Of a stretch of DNA of 64,000 nt, positions 43,359 through 51,972 are shown one piece after another (within the stretch, counting starts at the first letter, position 1; every line of letters begins with the position of its first letter). The notes beneath the pieces are model-generated. The model was not told the origin of the DNA. It saw only the letters and a list, made by a program, of their open reading frames with translations, and searched no databases. The position numbers and the translations under genes are program-made. This DNA comes from Dankookia rubra (GTDB taxonomy: Bacteria > Pseudomonadota > Alphaproteobacteria > Acetobacterales > Acetobacteraceae): the NCBI RefSeq assembly GCF_004355005.1, contig NZ_SMSJ01000003.1:62001-126000 (forward strand), in the 5' to 3' direction.

Positions 43359-44309
43359 TCAGGCGAAGCGGGCCTGCAGCCACTCCCCCGCTGCCGCCAC
43401 TGCGGTCCGCGCTTGGCCGAGATGGTTGAGGGCGCGGAGGAAGCCATGCACCGTCCCCGCAATCAGCCGGCTTTCCACTGCCACCCCGGCATCGTTCAGC
43501 TTCGCCGCCATGGCATGGTTCTCGGAGGCCAGCACGTCCAGCTCGGCAATGTGCAGCAGGCAGGGCGGTAGCCCTGCCAGGTTGGCCCGCAGCGGGGCGG
43601 TGAAGGGGCTGGCCCGGTCCATCGCGCGCGGCGCATAGGCCCGCCAGTAGAACTCCATCCGCTCCCGCGTCAGGCCGTAGCCGGTGGCGAATTCCGCATA
43701 GCTCGGCGTGTCGAGCCGCGAATCGAAGACGCCGTAGTTCAGCAGCAGGCCGCGCAGCGGCAGCGGAGCGGGACCATCGCGCAACCAAAGGGCAAGACCC
43801 GCCGCCAGGTTGGCGCCCGCGGAGTCGCCGCCGATCACGATGCGGCCCGGATCCGCGTCCGAGGCGAGGCCACCGGCGGCGACCCAGCGCAGCACGGCCT
43901 CGCATTCCTCGAGCGCCTGCGGGAAGACGGCCTCCGGGCTCAACGCATAATCCGGCCCGACCACGATGCAGCCCGCCGCGGCGGCATATTCGCGCATCAG
44001 CCGGTCATGCGTGTCGATGCTGTTCCAGACCCAGCCGCCCCCATGCAAATAGAGCAGGATCGGCAGGGGGCCCGGCAGGTCCGGTCGATGCACCCGGCAC
44101 TGCACCCGGCGGCCACGCGCCGGAATCCAGCGGTCGGCGCTTTCAGCCATCGCCGGCCCGCCCTCGGCCAGCGGCAGGTTCAACGCCTCGGTCAGCGCCC
44201 GGGGCTCGTCGAAGGGGTGTTGCAGGCGAATCGGCGGCAGGGCGGCGGCGCGCGCCTCCATCATCGCGTTGAAGGCCGCCATCTCCGGGTCCAGTCGCGG
44301 GTCCGCCAT
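43359..44309 (-). CDS. Alpha/beta hydrolase of the hormone-sensitive lipase (HSL) family
   Basis: A 316-residue esterase. The oxyanion-hole motif LLYLHGGGWVWNS and nucleophile elbow VIGGDSAGANLAAGL are those of the HSL family. The catalytic Asp is likely in AELDVLASENHAM and the His in GTVHGFLRAL. There is no signal peptide, so it is cytosolic, acting on short-chain esters or lactones. ATG 44309 follows AGGAGACGAGC. It is divergent from the Pat-like gene across 102 bases. Confidence 0.9.
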   Translation of the reverse strand: MADPRLDPEMAAFNAMMEARAAALPPIRLQHPFDEPRALTEALNLPLAEGGPAMAESADRWIPARGRRVQCRVHRPDLPGPLPILLYLHGGGWVWNSIDTHDRLMREYAAAAGCIVVGPDYALSPEAVFPQALEECEAVLRWVAAGGLASDADPGRIVIGGDSAGANLAAGLALWLRDGPAPLPLRGLLLNYGVFDSRLDTPSYAEFATGYGLTRERMEFYWRAYAPRAMDRASPFTAPLRANLAGLPPCLLHIAELDVLASENHAMAAKLNDAGVAVESRLIAGTVHGFLRALNHLGQARTAVAAAGEWLQARFA

Positions 44310-44411
44310 GCTCGTCTCCTGCCTCATGCAGCAGTGGAGGCGGCCCCGGCTGGCGCTGCAAGGCCTGAAATGTCACGCTGCGCCGCTTGCGCAACGCCTG
44401 TCGCAGGGGCA

Positions 44412-47072
44412 ATGTTGCACTGCACCATGCCCGCCATGATCTCCGTCCGCGGCTCCGCGAGCTTCCGCGCCGCCGCCATGTTCCGCCCCCGCAGCGTCGT
44501 GCTGCTGGCCGATCCCGGCCAACCGGAAACCGCGACCATCGCCCGCAACCTGACCGGCGGCGGCTTCCAGGGGAAGCTGCGGGTGATCGGCATGGCGGTC
44601 GACGGCATGGCCGCGGCTGCGAGCGTCGAGGAACTGCCCGACGCGCCCGACCTCGCCGTGCTCTGCCTCCCCCCCGACCGGCTGGAAGTGGCCATGGCGG
44701 CGCTGGCGGAGCGCGGCTGCCTCGCTGCCGTGGTCCCGGGCGCCGCGCCCGACCTCGCCGCCATCTCCGCCCGGACCGGCGTGAAGGCGCTCGGCCAGGG
44801 CAGCTTCGGGCTTTGCGTCCCAGCGATCGGGCTGAATGCCTCGCTCGCGCATATCGCGCCGGCGCCCGGCAAGCTCGCCCTGGTGACGCAATCCGCCGCG
44901 CTCGCCCGGGTCGTGCTCGACTGGGCGGCGGCCGAGGCGGTCGGCTTCAGCCATGTCATCGGCATCGGCGGCAATGCCACCATCGGCTTCGCCATGGCGC
45001 TCGACTGGCTGGCGCGGGACGTGGGCACCAACGCGGTGCTGCTCGACCTCCGGCGCATCCGCAACCGCCGCGCCTTCGTCTCCGCCGCCCGCGCTGTGGC
45101 GCGCACCCGGCCGGTGGTGGCGATCCGCGCCGGCGGCCGCAGCGCCGACGCCTCGGGAATCGGAGATTGCGTCATGGAAGCGGCCCTGCGGCGCGCCGGG
45201 GTGCTGCGCGTCTCGGGGCTCGAGGACTTCCTCTCGGCCGCCGAGACCTTGGCGCGGGTCAGGCCGCGGCTTGGCGGCGGGCCGGATGCGCTGCGCGGCG
45301 ATCGGGTGGCGATCGTCACCAACGGCATCGGCATGGGGCACCTGGCCGCCGATGCGGTGCTCAGCGGTGGCGGCAGGCTGGCGCAGTTCTCGCCCGAGTC
45401 CTTGGCCGCCTTCGCCATGCTGCTGCCCGAGGGTTGGCACGCGGGCAGCCCGCTCTCGCTCGGCCCCGCGTCGGGACCCCGACTGGCCGAGGCCACGGCG
45501 ATGCTGGCCGCCCTGCCGGAAGTCGATTCCGTGGTGGCGCTGCATGCTCCGGCGGCGGAGGAAGCCGGGGACGTCGCCGCCGAGGCGATGATCGCAGCCG
45601 CCCGCACCGGCGGCCAGCGTGCCGCCCCGGTGCTGGTCAGTTGGTGCGGCCAAGCCACCGCTGGGCGGCAGCGCCAGGCAATGGCGAAGTCGGGGCTCGC
45701 GGTCTTCGCAACGCCGGAAGCCGCGGTGCGGGGTGCCCTGCATCTGGCGCGCGACCGTCGCAACCGCGCCGCTGCGGCCGAGCTGCCGTCGCGCGAGGTG
45801 CTCGACCTGGCGCCGGACCGCACCAGCGTCCGCCGTATTCTCGAGGGCGCGCGGGCGGAGTACCGGCGCACGCTGACCGAGGAGGAGGCGCTCGGCGTGC
45901 TGGCCGCCTATGGCGTGCCGACCGTGCCGGGCCGCCGCGCCGCGGGGCCGCAGGAGGCCGCTGATGCGGCCGCCATGCTGGGCTTCCCCGCGGTGCTGAA
46001 AATCCTCAGCCCAGACCTGCGGCACAAGAGCGAGGTCGGCGGCGTTGTCGTCGGCCTGTCCACCGCTGGCGCCGTGAAGGCAGAGGCCAAGGCGATGCTC
46101 GCCCGGGTCAGGGCAAAGCTGCCGGAGGCGCGGATCGAGGGCTTCCTGGTGCAGCGGCAGGCGGCGCGGGCGCTGGAGCTGCGTCTGCGGCTGGGCGACG
46201 ATGCCATGTTCGGCCCCTGGATCGGCTTCGGCCAGGGCGGCACCGCGGCCGACCTGGCGGAGGACGAGGCGCATGACCTGCCGCCGCTGAATCTGGCCCT
46301 GGCCAACCAGCTGATCTCCCGCTCCCGCACCGCCCGCGTGATGGGCGGCTTCCGCGACCATCCGCCGGTGAACCAGGGGGCGGTCGCCGATGTGCTGGTG
46401 CGCCTGTCGCAGATCGCGGTCGACTTCCCCGAGATCGAGGCGCTGACGCTGAACCCACTGTTTGCCGACAGCACCGGCGTGCTGGCCGCCGACGCGCATC
46501 TGGTGATGCGGCCGGAAGGGGAATGCGGCGTCCTGGCCATCCCGCCCTATCCGGCGGAGTTGACCCGTCCCTGGCGGACGAGAGCGGGTGAGGTGCTGAC
46601 GATCCGCCCGGTCCGGCCCGAGGATGCCGAGACGCATGGCGAGTTCTTCCACACCCTGGCGCCGGAGGACGTCCGCTGGCGGTTCTTCTCCCCGCTGAAG
46701 GAGCTGTCGCCAACGCTGACCGCGCGGCTGACGCAGATCGACTACGACCGGGAGATCGCCTTCGTCGCCTCCCGCCGCCGGGCCGATGGGCGGGACGAAA
46801 CGCTGGCCGTTTCCCGCCTGATCCGCGATCCGGCGGAGCCGACCCACGCCGAGTTCGCCGTCGTCGTCTCCCGCAGCATGAAGGGGCAGGGGCTGGGGCG
46901 GCACATGATGGAGCGGCTGTTCGAATGGGGCCGCGCCAACGGGGTGCGGGAAATCATGGGCCATGTGCTGGCCGATAACGCGCCGATGCTGGCCTTCGTC
47001 AGGCGGCTCGGCTTCAGCGCGAAGCGGTCGCCGGAGGAGGAGGACGTGATGGAGACGCGGCTCTCGCTCTAG
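44412..47072 (+). CDS. Pat-like protein acetyltransferase (inactive ADP-forming acyl-CoA synthetase fused to GNAT)
   Basis: An 886-residue fusion. Residues about 20-700 follow the ADP-forming acyl-CoA synthetase layout: CoA-binding domain, LALVTQSAALARVVLDWAAA, ATP-grasp part with GFPAVLKILSPDLRHKSEVG and GFGQGGTAADLAEDEAHDL. Residues about 720-886 are a GNAT domain with acetyl-CoA motif MKGQGLGRHMMERL. The SHTGALAGSD-type loop that carries the phospho-His in active synthetases is replaced by a shorter GGRSADASGIGDCV (241-254) without His. That matches Pat enzymes, which acetylate lysines such as in acetyl-CoA synthetase. The start is uncertain among ATG 44412, 44427, 44436 and 44478. Confidence 0.85.
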   Translation: MLHCTMPAMISVRGSASFRAAAMFRPRSVVLLADPGQPETATIARNLTGGGFQGKLRVIGMAVDGMAAAASVEELPDAPDLAVLCLPPDRLEVAMAALAERGCLAAVVPGAAPDLAAISARTGVKALGQGSFGLCVPAIGLNASLAHIAPAPGKLALVTQSAALARVVLDWAAAEAVGFSHVIGIGGNATIGFAMALDWLARDVGTNAVLLDLRRIRNRRAFVSAARAVARTRPVVAIRAGGRSADASGIGDCVMEAALRRAGVLRVSGLEDFLSAAETLARVRPRLGGGPDALRGDRVAIVTNGIGMGHLAADAVLSGGGRLAQFSPESLAAFAMLLPEGWHAGSPLSLGPASGPRLAEATAMLAALPEVDSVVALHAPAAEEAGDVAAEAMIAAARTGGQRAAPVLVSWCGQATAGRQRQAMAKSGLAVFATPEAAVRGALHLARDRRNRAAAAELPSREVLDLAPDRTSVRRILEGARAEYRRTLTEEEALGVLAAYGVPTVPGRRAAGPQEAADAAAMLGFPAVLKILSPDLRHKSEVGGVVVGLSTAGAVKAEAKAMLARVRAKLPEARIEGFLVQRQAARALELRLRLGDDAMFGPWIGFGQGGTAADLAEDEAHDLPPLNLALANQLISRSRTARVMGGFRDHPPVNQGAVADVLVRLSQIAVDFPEIEALTLNPLFADSTGVLAADAHLVMRPEGECGVLAIPPYPAELTRPWRTRAGEVLTIRPVRPEDAETHGEFFHTLAPEDVRWRFFSPLKELSPTLTARLTQIDYDREIAFVASRRRADGRDETLAVSRLIRDPAEPTHAEFAVVVSRSMKGQGLGRHMMERLFEWGRANGVREIMGHVLADNAPMLAFVRRLGFSAKRSPEEEDVMETRLSL

Positions 47073-47086
47073 CTGCCGCGACCAGG

Positions 47087-47422
47087 TCAGGCGGTGGCCA
47101 GGATGAGCACGCCGCCGCAGATCAACCCGATCGCCGCGACCTTTTGGGTCGAGAGATGCTCGCCGAACATGAAGTGGCCGATGACTGCCACCGCGACATA
47201 GCTCGCGGCAGTGCAGGGCAGGGCCACGCTCATCGGGATTCGGCGCAGCGCGATGATGTAGAGGAAGGCCGCGCCGCCGTAGGCGATCAGCCCGATAATG
47301 GTGGCCGGCCGGAAGACCTGGGTGAGGAAGCCGCCTTCGCCGATGGCGCCGGCCTTCAGCAGCACCTGACCGCCCAGCGAGGTGAGGATCGCCGCCACCA
47401 GTGACAGCCAATAGATCGTCAC
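47087..47422 (-). CDS. Small DMT/SMR-type membrane transporter (ArnE-like)
   Basis: A 111-residue protein with four hydrophobic segments (YWLSLVAAILTSLGGQVLLK, IIGLIAYGGAAFLYIIALR, ALPCTAASYVAVAVIGHFMF, AAIGLICGGVLILATA). The size and the LGGQVLLKAGA and EHLSTQKVAAIGLI segments fit the EamA/SMR superfamily. Its start overlaps the stop of the glycosyltransferase gene by four bases (ATGA). That pairing suggests it flips a polyprenyl-phosphate sugar, as ArnE/ArnF do, rather than exporting drugs. The functional link is inference from context. Confidence 0.75.
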   Translation of the reverse strand: MTIYWLSLVAAILTSLGGQVLLKAGAIGEGGFLTQVFRPATIIGLIAYGGAAFLYIIALRRIPMSVALPCTAASYVAVAVIGHFMFGEHLSTQKVAAIGLICGGVLILATA

Positions 47423-48417
47423 TGCAGCGCGTCCTCCGGCGAGCGGGCCGGGGTGCGGTCGGGGTTCGGCGCGATCATCTCGCGCACCACGCCCTGCGGC
47501 TTGCCGTTAGCCGAGAGGAAGGCGCGGCCGACATATTCGCCGAGCACGCCGAGGATGAGGAACTGCACGCCGGCCACCAGGAGCGTCGTGGTCATCGAAG
47601 ACGCCCAGCCGGAGGGTGTGCCGGTGATCATCGCCTCGAAGACCACCATGAGCGCGGCCAGAAGGCCCAGGATGCCCATGGCAACACCGGCGAAGGTGGC
47701 AAGGCGGAGCGGCAGGACCGAGAAGTTGGTCGCGAGGTTGCTCCAGAGCGAGATCAGCCGCTTGATCGTGTAGTTCGAGCGGCCCTCGGCCCGGGCGAGG
47801 TGCATCACTTCGATGCTGTCGATCCGCTGGGTAACCTGCATGATCAACCCGTCGATATAGGGATAGGGGCCGCGGTAGCGGGCGACCTCGCGCACCACCA
47901 TGGCGCTCATGCAGCGGAAGGAGGAGAGATACAGCCCCTTGGGCTTGTCGAGCAGCGCGTCGGCGACCTTGTTGGCGAAGCGGCTGCCGAGGTTGCGCCA
48001 GCCCTCGTGCTTCTTTTCCGCGTAGCGGGTGTAGACCACGTCCCAGCCGCCGAGCCGGGCGTGGTTGTAGAGCTTTACCACCTCCTCCGGCGGATTCTGC
48101 AGGTCGTCATCCATGGTGATGACATAGGCGCCGCGGGCGTGCCGCAGGCCGGTCATGACCGCGTTGTGCTCGCCGAAGTTCCGCGCGTGCTCGAGGTAGG
48201 TGACCGGAAGGCTGGCGGTGGCGGCGATCGTCCGGCAGACATCGCCGGAATTGTCCGGGCTGCCGTCGTTCACCAGCACGATCTCCAGACCGCCGACAGG
48301 CTTGAGCAAGGACAGGGCATCGACCAGCCGGCCGATCGTCGTGGCGCCGCGGTAGACCGGCACGACGATGCTGAGCCCGACGGGATGCGCAGCGAGATCC
48401 GGGATCATCGGCGACAT
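47419..48417 (-). CDS. Family 2 glycosyltransferase, ArnC/GtrB-like (polyprenyl-phosphate sugar synthase)
   Basis: A 332-residue inner-membrane enzyme with a cytoplasmic GT-A domain and two C-terminal membrane spans (ATFAGVAMGILGLLAALMVV and TLLVAGVQFLILGVLGEYVG). Motifs: LSIVVPVYRGATTIGRLV, EIVLVNDGSPDNS, ARNFGEHNAVMTGLRHARG, and YVITMDDDLQNPPEE, the metal-binding DxD region typical of ArnC/GtrB. It would transfer a sugar from a nucleotide to undecaprenyl phosphate. ATG 48417 follows GAGGACC. It lies between the methyltransferase and transporter genes on the same strand. Confidence 0.88.
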   Translation of the reverse strand: MSPMIPDLAAHPVGLSIVVPVYRGATTIGRLVDALSLLKPVGGLEIVLVNDGSPDNSGDVCRTIAATASLPVTYLEHARNFGEHNAVMTGLRHARGAYVITMDDDLQNPPEEVVKLYNHARLGGWDVVYTRYAEKKHEGWRNLGSRFANKVADALLDKPKGLYLSSFRCMSAMVVREVARYRGPYPYIDGLIMQVTQRIDSIEVMHLARAEGRSNYTIKRLISLWSNLATNFSVLPLRLATFAGVAMGILGLLAALMVVFEAMITGTPSGWASSMTTTLLVAGVQFLILGVLGEYVGRAFLSANGKPQGVVREMIAPNPDRTPARSPEDALQ

Positions 48418-48430
48418 GAAGGTCCTCATC

Positions 48431-49165
48431 TCAGGGGCGGAGTGCGGTGGCGAGCACCGAACCACCAGCGGGGAAAGGGAAGCCGCTAGCGAGGAGGCTG
48501 CGCTCCAGCCGCGTCACGGCATGCAGGCTGTTGTCGAGCCACGGCGGAAACTGGGCCACATCCGAGCGACGTTCGGGCGAGCGGGCCAGAACCTTGCGAT
48601 GCAGCACCATCATCGGCAGCAGCAGGCTGTTCCAGTAATGCGGCCTTACCTGTGTCAGGCCCGCCCCGGCCAGCATCGCCGCGGCGGTCGTCCGGGTGAA
48701 GCGCCTGGCATTCTGCACGCGGATGTCGTGGGTGGAGCGCAGCCATTCGAAGGCCGGCAGGTTGACGATCAGTACCCCGCCGGGACGCAGCACCCGCAGC
48801 ATCTCGGCCAACGCCGGTTCCGGATCGACCGCGCCATGGCTCAGCACGTCGAGGCTGACGACTACCGAGAAGCTGACATCTGCGAAAGGCATCGCATTGA
48901 TCGTTCCGGCCACCACCGGCACGCCCGACTTGGCTGCCGCCCGCGCCGCCGCGGCGGGATTGTATTCCAGCCCCGCGGCCGGCTGGTCCGGCCTTTCCTG
49001 CCGCAGCCGCGCGAGGAAGCCCCCGGTGCCGCAGCCGGCATCGAGCAGCCGCCCGTCACCCGGGCGAACACTGTCGAGCGCATCGAGGACCTGGGCATGC
49101 AGGGCGCGGTACCACCACATGCCATCCTCGACCGCATCCATGAGGTCGTATTCAGCGAGTTCCAC
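48431..49165 (-). CDS. Class I SAM-dependent methyltransferase
   Basis: A 244-residue Rossmann-fold methyltransferase. SAM-binding motif I is LLDAGCGTGGFLARL, motif II-like VVSLDVLSHGAVDPEPALAE and motif III MLRVLRPGGVLIVNLPAFEW. The conserved YDLMDAVEDGMWWYRALH at the N terminus supports GTG 49165 or ATG 49141 as start. The frame stays open far upstream but without conserved sequence. It ends 13 bases before the glycosyltransferase start, so it is probably in that operon. Sugar or lipid carrier methylation is plausible; the acceptor is not known. Confidence 0.82.
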   Translation of the reverse strand: MELAEYDLMDAVEDGMWWYRALHAQVLDALDSVRPGDGRLLDAGCGTGGFLARLRQERPDQPAAGLEYNPAAAARAAAKSGVPVVAGTINAMPFADVSFSVVVSLDVLSHGAVDPEPALAEMLRVLRPGGVLIVNLPAFEWLRSTHDIRVQNARRFTRTTAAAMLAGAGLTQVRPHYWNSLLLPMMVLHRKVLARSPERRSDVAQFPPWLDNSLHAVTRLERSLLASGFPFPAGGSVLATALRP

Positions 49166-49184
49166 GCCGCGGTTCTGACACGCT

Positions 49185-49207
49185 CGCGCCTGCAATAACA
49201 AGGCGCG
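49185..49207. promoter_or_regulatory. Inverted repeat in the divergent gap of the glycan cluster
   Basis: CGCGCC (49185-49190) pairs with GGCGCG (49202-49207) around an AT-rich 11-base centre, and an outer CTCGCGC/GCGCGAG repeat extends to 49228. It lies 20 bases upstream of the methyltransferase start, in the 187-base gap shared with the GT-C-like gene. It could be an operator or a leader hairpin. The rest of the gap has a GGGAGGA stretch at 49256 and no clear promoter. Confidence 0.3.
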
Positions 49208-49352
49208 GCACCGCAACAAGAGCGCGAGTTGAAGCCGGGCTCTACACCCTTGCGGGAGGAATTCACCGTGCCGGTACCCTGCCACGGGCCGCAATGTTGC
49301 AGCAATCGGATTGCAGTCTTGCATCGCCGGGTCCAAGGCTAGGCCGAGCGCA

Positions 49353-50951
49353 ATGACCCGACCCGATTTCGAAGGCCGCCTTGGCGGCTCCCCCGGCCAT
49401 GGCACCCCGGCCGCCGCGCTGCCGCGCTGCCGCGGTCTTGCCCCGTCCAGGGCGCGATTGGTGGCGCTCGTGCCGGCGGCGGCCTTCCTGCTGGTTGCGT
49501 TGTCGCCGCCCCTGAACCACGACGTGGCAGCGGTGCTCAATTTCGCCGAGCGCATGCTGGCCGGGGAGCGGCTCTATGCCGACCTCATCGACGTCAACCC
49601 GCCGCTGATCTTCGTGCTCAATCTTTTGCCCGCCGCGATCGGCGCATGGACGCCGCTGGACGCGGTGCAGGGGCTACTGGTCTGCCTGCTCGGCTTCTGT
49701 GCGCTGTCGGCCTCGATGGCCCTTCGACTTGCCCGCCCGGGCGCGGCGCCGGTCGAGGCCGCCTGCCTCGGGGTCGCGCTGCCGCTGCTGGCCCTTGCGG
49801 CCGGCTACGATTTCGGCCAGCGCGAGCACCTGATGGCGGTTGCGGCGCTGCCCTACCTGTTCCTGGCGGCGCGGCGGATTGACGGGGTGGGAACCGGTCT
49901 CGGCCTGACCCTGGGTGCAGCGCTGCTGGCTGCCATCGGCTTTGGACTGAAGCCGCATTTCCTCGCCGTCCCCGGTCTGGTCGAGGCATTGGTGCTGCTG
50001 CATCGCGGCCCGGGGCGGGCGTTGCGGGACCCGGTGCCCTGGGCCATGGCAGGCTTCTGGCTGGCCTATCTCGCCAGCCTGCCGCTCATCTTCCCGGATT
50101 ATCTCGGCCAGGTCATGCCGCTGGTCTGGGACTACTACCTCGACCTCGGCGGCTTCGCCTGGTGGCAGGTGATTCTGACCGAGCGGCTCGGCACGGCGCT
50201 GATGCTACTCGTGCCGCTGGCCCTGGTCTCGGCACGGCCAGGCTGGGGGACGCTGCCGAAGGTGATCGCGGTCGCGGCGCTGGGTGCCGGCGTCTCGGCC
50301 GTGGTGCAGCACAAGGGCTGGTCCTACCACGCTTTGCCGGTGCGGCTGCTGGCCGGGCTGCTGGCGGTGGTGCTGGCAGCCCGTTGGCTGGACCGCGCGC
50401 TGCCCGGGCCGCGCGCGGTCCGCGCGGCGCCGGTCCTTGCCGCGATTGCCGCCTTCGGCCTCGGCATCCACGGCTTCGCCGGGGCGGAGGCGCCCTGGCG
50501 CGAGGTCACCTGGTCCTGGTCCCGCGGCGGCGAGGTCACCGCGCTGCTGAAGCGGGAAGCCTATGGCGAGCGGCTGCTGGTGCTCTCGCCCGACATCTTC
50601 CCGGTCTTCCCGGCTTTGAATTACACCCGGGCACAATCCACCCTGCGGACGATGAATCTCTGGCTGCTGCAAGGCGTCTACCGCGACTGTCCCGCCGGCG
50701 GCTCCCGCTACCGCGAGACCTGGGAGATGTCGCGCGCGGAGTTCTTCGTCTACCGCACGGTGGCAGAGGATTTCAGCCGGGCGCCACCGGCCGCCATCCT
50801 GGTGTCCACCTTGCCGGGCATCCCGGTCTGCGGCCGGCCCTTCGACGTGCTGGAGTATTTCGGCCGGCATCCGCTCTTTGCCGAGACGCTTCGCCGCTAC
50901 CGCCCCGCGGCGCAGACCGAGGGCTACCGGCTGCTGCGTCGCGAGGATTGA
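49353..50951 (+). CDS. Polytopic membrane protein, probable GT-C glycosyltransferase (ArnT/PMT-like)
   Basis: A 532-residue protein with about ten or more hydrophobic segments in the first 390 residues and a soluble C-terminal domain of about 140 residues. After the first span comes LNHDVAAVLNFAERMLAGER followed by LYADLIDVNPPLIFVL; an acidic first periplasmic loop followed by a Tyr-x-Asp and Asn-Pro-Pro is characteristic of GT-C enzymes using polyprenyl-phosphate sugars. It is divergent from the ArnC/GtrB-like operon. It would transfer the flipped sugar to lipid A, O-antigen or protein. ATG 49353 follows GGCCGAGCG. The family assignment is moderate. Confidence 0.65.
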   Translation: MTRPDFEGRLGGSPGHGTPAAALPRCRGLAPSRARLVALVPAAAFLLVALSPPLNHDVAAVLNFAERMLAGERLYADLIDVNPPLIFVLNLLPAAIGAWTPLDAVQGLLVCLLGFCALSASMALRLARPGAAPVEAACLGVALPLLALAAGYDFGQREHLMAVAALPYLFLAARRIDGVGTGLGLTLGAALLAAIGFGLKPHFLAVPGLVEALVLLHRGPGRALRDPVPWAMAGFWLAYLASLPLIFPDYLGQVMPLVWDYYLDLGGFAWWQVILTERLGTALMLLVPLALVSARPGWGTLPKVIAVAALGAGVSAVVQHKGWSYHALPVRLLAGLLAVVLAARWLDRALPGPRAVRAAPVLAAIAAFGLGIHGFAGAEAPWREVTWSWSRGGEVTALLKREAYGERLLVLSPDIFPVFPALNYTRAQSTLRTMNLWLLQGVYRDCPAGGSRYRETWEMSRAEFFVYRTVAEDFSRAPPAAILVSTLPGIPVCGRPFDVLEYFGRHPLFAETLRRYRPAAQTEGYRLLRRED

Positions 50952-50979
50952 TGCGTCAACACCAAGCCGGACGGCGCCG

Positions 50980-51972
50980 ATGCGCGACAGGCCCATGACC
51001 CTCGCCGGTCCCTCTGCTGCGGTGCCGAGCGGAGAGGATGCGGTCCGCGGCCTCACCATCGTCGCGCTGGGCTACGCGGTGATCGCGCTTGCGGATGCTA
51101 CGGTGAAATGGGTGCTGCCCGAGATCGGGCCGGCCGCCGCCATGATCTGGCGCGGGCTGCTCGGCGGCGGGGCGGTGCTGCTGCTGTCGCGCGGCAGGGC
51201 TCTGCGGGCGGTGAACCGGCGGCTGCTGGCGATCCGCAGTCTGCTGCAGGCCAGCGTCTCGGCTGCCTGGTACCTGGCTTGGTCGCTCGGTGTGACGCTC
51301 GCCGACAGCTATGCGGTCGCCGCGGCGTCGCCGCTGCTGATGACCCTGCTGGCCATTCCGCTGCTGGGAGAGAAGGTCGGCTGGCGGCGCTGGTGCAGCA
51401 CAGCTGTCGGCTGCGCCGGCGTGCTGTTCATGCTGCAACCGGGCGGCGAGCTCTGGCGCTGGGAATCGGGAATGCTGCTGGTGGCGACCGCCATCATGGC
51501 GCTGACCCGGATCTGGACCCGCATCCTGACCCGCACCGACACGCCGGACAGCATGGCCTTCTGGGTGCTGGCGGCGCAGGCGCCGGTCGGCGCGGCAATG
51601 CTGGCCTGGCCGGCGATGTGGCCGACCGGTGGCCCGCCGCCTCTCCTGCCAGAGTTGTGGGTGGTGACAGTGCTGGCCTGCTTCGCCGGGCTGAATGCCA
51701 TGGCGCAGATCCTGTTCGGTCGCGGCTACGCGCTGGCGCCGGTCTCCGCCATTGCGCCCTTCGAATATACCCCGCTGCTCTGGGGCATCGGGCTCGGCTT
51801 TCTGATCTGGGGCGAGGTGCCGGCCTGGACGACCTTGGGTGGCGCCGCGGTGGTGATCTCGGCCGGGCTTTACAACGTGCACCGGGAGCGGGTGCGACGT
51901 GCGCAGGAACGTGCGGCGCTCGCGGTAGCGCCGGTAGCGGCAGTGGCGCCGCTCGGCAGAAGCGCGGCCTGA
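50980..51972 (+). CDS. EamA/DMT-family transporter, first of a tandem pair
   Basis: A 330-residue inner-membrane protein with ten predicted spans in two EamA repeats. Typical pieces are YAVIALADATVKWVLPEIGP, WRGLLGGGAVLLLSRG, ADSYAVAAASPLLMTLLAIP and GEKVGWRRWCSTAVGCAGVL in the first repeat, and APFEYTPLLWGIGLGFLIWG in the second. Transported metabolite unknown. Start ATG 50980 or 50995. The C-terminal tail is Ala/Val-rich. The stop overlaps the next transporter's ATG by one base. Confidence 0.87.
   Translation: MRDRPMTLAGPSAAVPSGEDAVRGLTIVALGYAVIALADATVKWVLPEIGPAAAMIWRGLLGGGAVLLLSRGRALRAVNRRLLAIRSLLQASVSAAWYLAWSLGVTLADSYAVAAASPLLMTLLAIPLLGEKVGWRRWCSTAVGCAGVLFMLQPGGELWRWESGMLLVATAIMALTRIWTRILTRTDTPDSMAFWVLAAQAPVGAAMLAWPAMWPTGGPPPLLPELWVVTVLACFAGLNAMAQILFGRGYALAPVSAIAPFEYTPLLWGIGLGFLIWGEVPAWTTLGGAAVVISAGLYNVHRERVRRAQERAALAVAPVAAVAPLGRSAA

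Noticed and set aside
44373-47411. A 1012-codon minus-strand open frame opposite the Pat-like gene
   Set aside because: The opposite strand encodes a recognisable two-domain protein over the whole span; the antisense translation has no recognisable features.
49182-49228. A small RNA gene in the divergent gap at the glycan cluster
   Set aside because: The nested inverted repeats could form a hairpin, but there is no promoter or T-run to support a separate transcript, so only an inverted repeat is reported.
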